DNA from: DATARH01 sp036489765
GTDB lineage: Bacteria > Pseudomonadota > Alphaproteobacteria > ATCC43930 > CGMCC-115725
DNA: 64,000 nt
Direction of reading: 5' to 3'
Assembly (NCBI GenBank): GCA_036489765.1
Contig: DASXFE010000010.1
Location: forward strand, 12,639 to 76,638
Under the pieces are notes generated by a model that was given only the letters and a program-made list of their open reading frames with translations, made no database searches and had not been told where the DNA came from. Within the stretch, counting starts at the first letter, position 1. Each line of letters starts with the position of its first letter. Both the position numbers and the translations under genes were made by a program. Of the stretch, positions 9,101 through 15,331 are shown piece by piece.

Positions 9101-12100
9101 CCCGGGGCGAATGTCTCGTCGCCGCGCAAGGGCGACCAGCAGCAGGCCGTCGCGCCGGTCGCCGCCTCGATGACAAAGCCGAGCCGCGCGGCGGCGTCCG
9201 GGTCGCCGTTGGCGGCAGTATAGGCGAGTGCGACGCCGTGCAGGGCCAGGCGATCGAGCAGGCGCCTGGTCGCCGCGCCGCCCGCGCCGATCTCAAGCAC
9301 GCGCAACGGCCGGTGCACTGGCCAGTTCCCGGCGATCCGGTCCAGAGCGTCGCAGACAAAGCTGACGCCCGCCTCGGTTACCGGCGAGGCGTCGAGCGGG
9401 TCGGGCAATGCCGCCTCGCGGTCGCCTGCGCCTTCGGCCAGACGGCGGGGCAAATCCTCGGCCAGCGCGGCGACGAGCCCGAGCTCTCCGACCAGCTCCG
9501 GGGATTCCGCGAGCAGCAGCCGCCAGACGTCATCAGCCGCGGGGAGGTCGTTGTCGAGGATGAGGCGCCACCGGCCTTCCTCGATCTCCGCCGCGCCGAA
9601 CCGGGCAAGGAGACGCAGCTGTGCCTCAAGCAGGTTGACGGCTGCGGGTGCGACCAGGTCGGGTTGGAATTCGGCATCGGTGCCGGTCAGCTCGCAGATC
9701 GCCGCGAACGAGACCGCAGCGACGAGCGCGTCGAGCAGCAGCGCCAGCTCGGCTCCGCGTTCGAGGTCGCCTGCGTGTCGTGCGGCCAAGCCGGGCAGGG
9801 CGTCGGCAAGCCCGGCGAAATCATTTTCGACCTGATCGAGCGGCGCCGGCACGAGATCGACGCGAAGCGCCCGTTCGTCGATCGCCGCGGCGCGGGTCAG
9901 CTCGACGCGCCGGAACCAGCATTCGCCGAGCTCGGCAACCGCGGCACCATCGGCATCGAACAGCACGATGTCGGCGGCGGCGGAGCGAGTGCCGAGGCGG
10001 GTGACCTTGAGGTGTGCGCGCCGCGGCACCCGGGCGAACGGCGCCGATAGACGCACCCGGCCAAACCGCCATGGCAGGAAGCTGACGCCGCGAAGCCCGG
10101 GCTCAGCCTCGGCGATCAGCGCGAGCAGCCCCTGCAGCGCGCCGTCGAGCAGGGCTGGGTGTATGAGATAAAGATCGAGCGGCGGTGTGACCGAGGCAGG
10201 TTCGAGATCGACGACCGCCTCATCGGAGGCCAGCACGGCGATGCGGGAAACGGTCTGGAACCCGGGGCCGTAATCGAGGCCGAGCCCGGCGGCGAGCCGG
10301 TACAGCGCTGCCGCGTCGACGATGCGATTCGGCGACCGGTGCGGCAGCGCCGGCAGCGTTCCCGCACCCTCGGCGCCGGTGACGGCCCGGCCGACGGCGT
10401 GGACGGTCGCCGCCTCTTCCGACAGGCGCGGGCGGCTGCTCACCTCCCACTCCCCGTCCTCGGCTTCGAGCCGGGTGCGAACCTCGCGCGCCTGGCCCTT
10501 ATCAAACGGCAGTGGGCGACGCAGCTCGATGTCGGCGACCTCGATCACCCTCGCGTCGGGGCGGCGGGACCGGGCGGCGGCCACCGCCATTTCCACGACG
10601 GCCGCAGCCGGCAACACTGGCACGCCCTCGATCGCGTGGTCGGCGAGCCAGGGCAACACGTCCTGGTCGAGGTGGTTCACCCAGTTCGGCAGCGGCCCTG
10701 GGCCGCGAAACCCGAGCAGGGGGTGCATGAATTGCGGGTTGATGAGGTCGGGCCCTTCGACCGTCGTCTCATACCAGAACCGCTCGCGCTGCCACGGATA
10801 ACGCGGCAGGCCCCGCGGGTCGGCCGGCCCGTCGAACCAGGGCGAGCCGGCGAGGTCGTGGCCCGCGACATGGCAGCGCGCGGCGATCGCCGGGAACGGG
10901 TCGACGTCGCTTTCCTTCTTCGCCAGCGTCGGCAGCACCCGGCCTTGCACCTCGCCGGCACGCAGCGCGTCGTGCAGATAGGATTGCAGCACCGGGCTTG
11001 CGCCGATCTCGACAAAGATCCGGTGGCCGTCGGCGACGAGCGCCGCCATCGCATCGACGAACTGCACCGGCCGGCGGACGTTCTGCCACCAATATTCGGC
11101 GCCGAGCTCTCCCTCGCTGACCGGCCCGCCGGTCACGGTCGAGACCAGCATCGTTGCCGGCGTGCGCGAGACGAGCCCGGTCAAGTCGGCTCGCAGCGGC
11201 TCGCGGATCGGGTCCATCGCCCGCGAATGGAAGGCGAAATCGAGATCGAGCGCGCGGCACGCGACGCCCCGGCGGCGGCCCTCCTTGCGAAGCTGCTCGA
11301 TTGCCTCTTCCGGCCCTGACACGGTGACCGATTGCGTCGCATTGACCGCGGCGAGCTCGACCGGGCTGCCGATCTCGGCGAGCAGTTCGAGGACTGCCTC
11401 GCCACCGGCGGCGACGGCCGCCATCCGGCCGACCCCGCGGGTTTGCTCCTGGTTGCGGCTGCGCGCGACGATGACGCGCACCGCCTCGGCAAGCGGCAAG
11501 GCGCCCGCCGCCCACGCCGCCGCGACCTCGCCGACGCTGTGGCCGATATGTCCCGTCGCGACGATGCCGTGACGGCGCAACACGGCGACGATCCCGACCT
11601 GGATCGCGAAGAGCAGCGGTTGCGCATAATCGGCGCGGGCGAGATGCTCGGTATCGATCCCGTCGCGCAGCAAGTCCGCTGCCGCCCACCCGAGCGCCGG
11701 GCGGAACAAGGCGTCGACCTCGTCTATCGCGGCGCGGAATGCGGCGCTGGCGCGGTAGGCGCCGCGGCCCATGTCGGCGAATTGTGCGCCGTTGCCGGAG
11801 AAGGCGAAGGCGAGCTTGCCCTCGCGCAGCGCGGTTCCGGTCACGGCGCTCGAGATAGTCGGGTCGGCGAGAAACTCGTCGAGAACCGCGGCAATGTCGT
11901 CGGCATCGCGGCCGAGCGCGACGAGGCGATGCTCGTGGCAGTCGCGATTGCGCGCGGCCGCGCGCAGGCGTGCGGGGGTCAGCTCGGCAGCCCGCCATTC
12001 CGTTACGAGATCGCGGAGCGCTGCGTCGCTGCGCGCGGAGATCACCAGGGGAGGGAGCGTGTCGCCGGTGTCGCGCACGGGTTCGCGGCGAGGCGCAGCC

Positions 12101-13362
12101 GTTAGGATCGCGTGGCCGTTGGTGCCGCCGAATCCGAACGAGTTGACTCCGACGCAGCCGCCCTCCGTCAGGGGTTCGGCGCGCTGCAATACGCGCAGGT
12201 TCAGCGCGTCAAAGGGAATTTTCGGATTTGGCGTGTCGCAGTTGATGCTCGGCGGGATCAACTCGTTTTCGAGGGCGAGCATCGCCTTGATGATGCCGGC
12301 CATGCCCGAGGCCGGTTCGAGATGCCCGAGATTGCTTTTGACCGAACCGATCGGCAGCTTGCGGCTGCGGCCCTGGCCGAGCGCGGCGCCGACGGCGGCG
12401 GCCTCGATCGGGTCGCCGGCAGGCGTGCCGGTCCCGTGCATTTCGAAAAAGGCGAGATCGTCGGGGGCGACCCCGGTGCTCGCGTAGAGCGAGCGAAGCA
12501 GCCCCGCCTGCGCGGCCTCGTTGGGCAATGACAGGCCGATCGTCCGACCGTCGGAATTGACCCCGGTGCCGCGGATCACGGCGCGGACTGGGTCGCCGTC
12601 GGCTAGCGCCTGAGTAAGCGGCTTCAGCACCAGCGCGCCGCCGCCTTCGCTGCGCACATAGCCGTCGGCGCGCTCGTCGAACGCATAGCAATGCCCGGTC
12701 GGCGACAGCATCGCGGCGCGGCAGAAGCCGACATAGGAGAATGGAGACAGCAGGATGTTGACGCCGCCGACGATCGCGGTCGCGATGCGCCCGGCACGGA
12801 TCGCCTCGCAGGCCTGGTGCAGCGCCACCAGCGATGACGAGCACGCCGTGTCGACGGTAAAGCTGGGCCCACGCAGGTCGAAGACGTACGAGACACGGTT
12901 GGCGATGATGCTCAGCGTGCCGCCCGTCATCGAGTAGCTGTCGCTGCTCGACGGGTCGCCGACCCGGACGTCGCGGTAATCGGTCGACGACGCGCCGACA
13001 AAGACACCCATCTCGGTCCCGGCGAGCCGGCTCGCCGGGATGCCGGCGTCCTCGACCGCGTGCCAGGCGAGCTCCAGCATCAGCCGTTGCTGCGGGTCCA
13101 TCTGTGCCGCCTCGCGCGGCGAAATCCCGAAAAATGCCGGCTCGAACCGATCGATCCCGTCGATCAGCCCCGCCGCCCAGGTATAGCTCTTGCCGGTCGC
13201 GCCCCGACCGGGGTGGAAGAAGAAGCGCGTCGACCAGCGCTCGTCATCGATGCGGCGGACCGCATCGGTGCCCTCGGACAGCAGTCGCCAGTAAGCTTCG
13301 GTGCCGTCTGCACCGGGAAACCGACACGACGCGCCGATGATGGCGATCAATCCGTCACTCAT
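6106..13362 (-). CDS. Highly reducing iterative type I polyketide synthase (KS-AT-DH-MT-ER-KR-ACP)
   Basis: One 2418-residue module. KS at 1-425 has active Cys174 in DTACSSSL, His309 in HGTGTPAGDP and His347 in NLGHLEP. AT at about 515-820 has nucleophile Ser609 in GHSVGE; FAFHS near 709-713 resembles malonyl-type HAFH. DH at about 880-1155 has His909 (HAIEGVPVLP) and Asp1073. A methyltransferase-like domain lies near 1340-1510 and a pseudo-KR linker at about 1520-1680. ER at about 1685-2008 has HAAAGGVG. KR at about 2025-2215 has TGGLSGFG, Ser2162/2163, Tyr2176 and Asn2180. ACP has phosphopantetheine Ser2336 in GMDSL. No thioesterase or reductive release domain follows. The order matches animal FAS and fungal highly reducing PKS, which act iteratively. 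The product is probably a largely saturated chain handed to the downstream oxoamine synthase; chain length is not predictable. Confidence 0.95.
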   Translation of the reverse strand: MSDGLIAIIGASCRFPGADGTEAYWRLLSEGTDAVRRIDDERWSTRFFFHPGRGATGKSYTWAAGLIDGIDRFEPAFFGISPREAAQMDPQQRLMLELAWHAVEDAGIPASRLAGTEMGVFVGASSTDYRDVRVGDPSSSDSYSMTGGTLSIIANRVSYVFDLRGPSFTVDTACSSSLVALHQACEAIRAGRIATAIVGGVNILLSPFSYVGFCRAAMLSPTGHCYAFDERADGYVRSEGGGALVLKPLTQALADGDPVRAVIRGTGVNSDGRTIGLSLPNEAAQAGLLRSLYASTGVAPDDLAFFEMHGTGTPAGDPIEAAAVGAALGQGRSRKLPIGSVKSNLGHLEPASGMAGIIKAMLALENELIPPSINCDTPNPKIPFDALNLRVLQRAEPLTEGGCVGVNSFGFGGTNGHAILTAAPRREPVRDTGDTLPPLVISARSDAALRDLVTEWRAAELTPARLRAAARNRDCHEHRLVALGRDADDIAAVLDEFLADPTISSAVTGTALREGKLAFAFSGNGAQFADMGRGAYRASAAFRAAIDEVDALFRPALGWAAADLLRDGIDTEHLARADYAQPLLFAIQVGIVAVLRRHGIVATGHIGHSVGEVAAAWAAGALPLAEAVRVIVARSRNQEQTRGVGRMAAVAAGGEAVLELLAEIGSPVELAAVNATQSVTVSGPEEAIEQLRKEGRRRGVACRALDLDFAFHSRAMDPIREPLRADLTGLVSRTPATMLVSTVTGGPVSEGELGAEYWWQNVRRPVQFVDAMAALVADGHRIFVEIGASPVLQSYLHDALRAGEVQGRVLPTLAKKESDVDPFPAIAARCHVAGHDLAGSPWFDGPADPRGLPRYPWQRERFWYETTVEGPDLINPQFMHPLLGFRGPGPLPNWVNHLDQDVLPWLADHAIEGVPVLPAAAVVEMAVAAARSRRPDARVIEVADIELRRPLPFDKGQAREVRTRLEAEDGEWEVSSRPRLSEEAATVHAVGRAVTGAEGAGTLPALPHRSPNRIVDAAALYRLAAGLGLDYGPGFQTVSRIAVLASDEAVVDLEPASVTPPLDLYLIHPALLDGALQGLLALIAEAEPGLRGVSFLPWRFGRVRLSAPFARVPRRAHLKVTRLGTRSAAADIVLFDADGAAVAELGECWFRRVELTRAAAIDERALRVDLVPAPLDQVENDFAGLADALPGLAARHAGDLERGAELALLLDALVAAVSFAAICELTGTDAEFQPDLVAPAAVNLLEAQLRLLARFGAAEIEEGRWRLILDNDLPAADDVWRLLLAESPELVGELGLVAALAEDLPRRLAEGAGDREAALPDPLDASPVTEAGVSFVCDALDRIAGNWPVHRPLRVLEIGAGGAATRRLLDRLALHGVALAYTAANGDPDAAARLGFVIEAATGATACCWSPLRGDETFAPGSFDLVLSVNGIARQPVDTDGLALIGELLAPGGLFLAVEPQPSPLWDLAFGDANALRAEVEWHSALAVAGFTMPGSGTLRPGPWPSSALWARAAGSASAETEPTSRSSITVAGGAALRAALGRAGHRIAEDGETVVFSAEEAGDAVGSVAQAITLLARVAADCAQRRRPLWLVTQGAQQAGPDLVGAALWGFSRVLINEMPGLDLHLLDLPPDATPHQTAERIATELAVGGTDSEIVWTPTGRHVLRLRRGVPPRWAAADDALRLASTQPGRLDALAWSPAAPPPPRTGEIAIDVKAAALNFRDVMWGMGLLPEEALIDGFAGPTFGLECAGIVSAIGPEVEGIAIGDRVVGFAPAALGTRVTTLARAVVPIPPGLDFPAAATAPVAFVTAFYALGTLGQLMAGETVLIHAAAGGVGLAAIQVARHKGAIVIATAGSSAKRAFLRRAGADHVLDSRDLGFADAIRALTGGAGVDVVLNSLSGEAMENSIAVLKPFGRFLELGKRDFYQNRRIHLRPFRQNISYFGIDVDQLPIQRPDLAQALLAETAAALAEGTIRPIAHRVFPFAEIDDAFRLMQASGHVGKLVLTPQDNAAVWLPPPSALTLTSDGVYLVTGGLSGFGFEAARWLVQSGARSLALLGRRGADTPGAAERVAELTALGADIRLYPGDVAERASLGPVLAQIRARQGRLRGVVHAASAIGDGLAVDVDAEAAAAILKPKLAGAIALDELTREDPIELFVLFSSATTLLGAPGQGVYVAANMALEALARRRRAEGRPALAVGWGPIADAGYLADRPDTRDALARRLGAKPIPAAEALAGLPALLASPLPFAAFAETSWSEARRYLPILATSLFAEIRGEASALPSDDSLGERLATLDGEEALSLLKSVVTEEAANILRLPAAGIDAQRPLSELGMDSLMAVELRLALENRVRIDLPIMSLAEGTSVASIAGRLAGAVVARPQRDEVLTLAARYELDEGAELAALAGDFEPADERSAAAE

Positions 13363-13632
13363 GACGCTCTTTTAAAGACAGGAACATGCCGAGGGTCGAT
13401 TGCGGCGGTATGTGCGACACAGTCACCTCATTACACGTCGGAGGCCGGAATGGCCAGTGTTGCCGATCGCGCCGTGATCCCCCCGGGCGTTAAATCGCAT
13501 CCACCGCAAATACATCTCCTTTGACCTTGCCCTGTCCCTCTAGTTTTCATTCGCGCCCGCCGGCCACGCTAAAGTTGTCCCTGTTTCCGCGTTCGGCGGC
13601 CAGCAAATTCGGTCGTTTTTGCGCCGCCGCGA
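13363..13632. other. Intergenic region upstream of the PKS gene
   Basis: About 270 nt lie between the PKS start and the receiver remnant. The PKS ribosome-binding region is weak (AAAGAGCG a few bases before ATG). The stretch includes a locally AT-richer part around 13500-13560, which could hold the PKS promoter. I could not identify convincing -35/-10 boxes or an operator palindrome, and I see no credible gene on either strand. Confidence 0.4.
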
Positions 13633-13824
13633 TTATGCTGCAGCGATCCCTCCAGACGCCCGCTCGCGGCGGTCGAGCGCCGCACGCACAGCGTTGACCA
13701 GGGTCTCACGGCGATACGGTTTCTCCAACAGCTCGAAGGCTTCTCCGGCGACTTCCGGGCCGTATTGGCTGTACCCGGTAACCAGCAGTACCGGCAAGCC
13801 CGGGCGCTCGACGCGCAGTGTCCG
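13633..13824 (-). pseudogene. Remnant of a response-regulator receiver domain (C-terminal half)
   Basis: The minus strand encodes about 60 residues that look like the second half of a CheY-like receiver. They include PGLPVLLVTGYS (the conserved Thr after beta-4), then FELLEKPYRRETL, which holds the conserved Lys-Pro after beta-5, and a final helix LVNAVRAALDRR ending at a stop. The first half with the phospho-accepting Asp is absent. Upstream in frame the sequence is unlike any receiver, although the frame stays open to about 13941. This pattern is typical of the tail of a hybrid histidine kinase or FixJ-like protein left after a deletion. It could be a short expressed protein, but without the Asp it could not act as a phosphoacceptor. 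Confidence 0.62.
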
Positions 13825-14035
13825 CACGACAGCAGGTGAACGGCGATCGAATGAAGCCGGCCCTGCACAGAAAAGGCAGGATGGCGCAGAGATTCTGCCA
13901 CGCACCACCATAATCTCGCCGCGATGCCCTCGAATATACATCTAAACCGGCGGTTCGGTCTGCCGTCCTCCACCGGGCCTGCCTGGGGAGGGGCGTTGTC
14001 GATGACGGGTGTGGCAGTGGCAGAGGATGTGGAGC

Positions 14036-14506
14036 ATGCATCGCCATGTTTTCGTGTCGATCGGGCTCGCGGCGGTGTTCGCCGTGACTTCGATACAGCC
14101 GGGTTTCGCCGAGGACCACCGGGGCGGCTGGGACCATGAGGGCGGGCATTGGGAGCACCGCGGCGGGCATTGGGAGCATCGCGACGGGCACTGGGACCAT
14201 CGCGGCGGCGGCCGCTGGGAGGGCGGGATCGGCGCCTGGCAGGGCGGGGCCTGGAATCACGGCTGGCACAATGGCCGCTTCGGCTGGTGGTGGGTCGTGC
14301 CGGGCTGGGCCGATTGGTACTACTACGATGCCCCGGTCTATCCGGGGCCTGACCCGTATGTACCGCCGGGCGTCGGCGCCGGGCCGACCCCCTATTGGTA
14401 TTACTGTCCCAATCCCCCGGGGTTTTACCCGTATGTGCATCAATGCGGCGCCGTGTGGCAGCCGGAGCCGCCGCGGGGACCGGACGGGCCCATGCCGCCC
14501 GGCTGA
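14036..14506 (+). CDS. Secreted Gly/His/Trp-rich protein with YYCPNPxGFYPYV tail
   Basis: About 156 residues. A signal peptide is evident (MHRHVFVSIGLAAVFAVTSI, cleavage near GFAED). Next come three to four imperfect GGHWEHR-type repeats (mature residues ~5-40), a Trp/Tyr-rich middle, and the tail YYCPNPPGFYPYVHQC. That Cys-framed tail recurs in many small proteobacterial envelope proteins of unknown function. The two cysteines could form a disulfide and the His cluster could bind metal; both are inference. I placed the start at the ATG that begins the signal peptide, with GGAGC just before it; in-frame starts at 14009 and 14027 would only lengthen the n-region. Its stop abuts the stop of the convergent UspA gene. 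Confidence 0.7.
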   Translation: MHRHVFVSIGLAAVFAVTSIQPGFAEDHRGGWDHEGGHWEHRGGHWEHRDGHWDHRGGGRWEGGIGAWQGGAWNHGWHNGRFGWWWVVPGWADWYYYDAPVYPGPDPYVPPGVGAGPTPYWYYCPNPPGFYPYVHQCGAVWQPEPPRGPDGPMPPG

Positions 14507-15331
14507 TCAGCGCACGATCAGGAGGCCGTGGGCGGCGCGCGCGGCGGCTTGGCGCAGCCATTGCGGCTGGGCCGCGACCGCGTCGGCGCCGAGCACGAGA
14601 AGCTGGCAGCGAAGCGCGGCGAAGCGTTCGAGGAGGGCTGCCCCTTCCTCGGGCGCAAGCTCGATCTGCACGGTGACCGAATAGGCGGCTAGCCGGTCGG
14701 CCAGCCATTGCTCGAAACCAGCCGATTCGGCGAGCGCGGCGGGGCAGGCGACGGTCAAAATTCCGGCGACGGCCTCGGCGCATTGCGCGGCGGCGTCGAG
14801 GACGCGTTCCGCGTCCGCCCCGCGATCGGTCACCAGCGTCACGACCGTGCCCGTCGTCGCCCACTCTCGATGGACCAGCAGGTACGATACCGCGCTCCGC
14901 TCGATGACCTGCCACCAGCGTGTCTCGACGCGGAAATGCCGGCCGATCGGGCGTGTCGCGGTGCCGGCGACGAGGAAATCGCGCTCGGAGCGGGTCAGCG
15001 CCGCGTCCGCCGCCGCGGCCGGGGAAATCTCGAACGACCACGGGACGTCGTGCCGCCGCGCCGCCGCCTCGACCTCGATTCGCGCCCGCGCGGCGAAGAC
15101 ACGAAGCTGGCGCTCGACCTCCTCCGCGGTCAGCCGCTCGACGCCGGCCCCGATGCTGACTTGGCGCGCGAACGGCAGCCGCGCCAGATGCAACAGGTCG
15201 TTGTCCTCGACAAACACCCCGTGCAACTCCGCGCCCCAGCGGTGGGCAAGGCGCGCGGCCGCATCGATCGCGGCGCGGTTTTCGGATGCCGCGTCGAGCG
15301 GAACGACGATCCGCTCGATAAGGCCTTTCAC
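14507..15331 (-). CDS. Universal stress protein (UspA) family protein
   Basis: A 274-residue protein that begins with the Usp beta-1 strand and nucleotide-site Asp (IERIVVPLDAASENRAAID) and continues with AHRWGAELHGVFVEDNDLL. The second half repeats a weaker alpha/beta unit ending in LLVLGADAV and HGLLIVR, so it is probably a tandem Usp fold. The classical ATP-binding G-2x-G-9x-G-S/T signature is not clear, so ATP binding is doubtful. The start is a GTG that overlaps the stop of the upstream Lon-like protease gene by 4 nt (GTGA), giving translational coupling. Usp proteins are generally linked to stress survival; pairing with a protease fits a protein-quality role, which is inference. Confidence 0.8.
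   Translation of the reverse strand: MKGLIERIVVPLDAASENRAAIDAAARLAHRWGAELHGVFVEDNDLLHLARLPFARQVSIGAGVERLTAEEVERQLRVFAARARIEVEAAARRHDVPWSFEISPAAAADAALTRSERDFLVAGTATRPIGRHFRVETRWWQVIERSAVSYLLVHREWATTGTVVTLVTDRGADAERVLDAAAQCAEAVAGILTVACPAALAESAGFEQWLADRLAAYSVTVQIELAPEEGAALLERFAALRCQLLVLGADAVAAQPQWLRQAAARAAHGLLIVR

Noticed and set aside
7336..10050. A 904-codon open frame on the plus strand opposite the PKS
   Set aside because: It is a long antisense shadow of the PKS gene, with Arg/Gln/Glu-rich low-complexity translation and no recognisable fold.
13569..15041. A 490-codon open frame on the minus strand
   Set aside because: It is antisense to the secreted-protein gene and crosses the UspA gene in another frame. 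The translation is Arg/Pro-rich with no domain pattern, typical of high-GC shadow frames.
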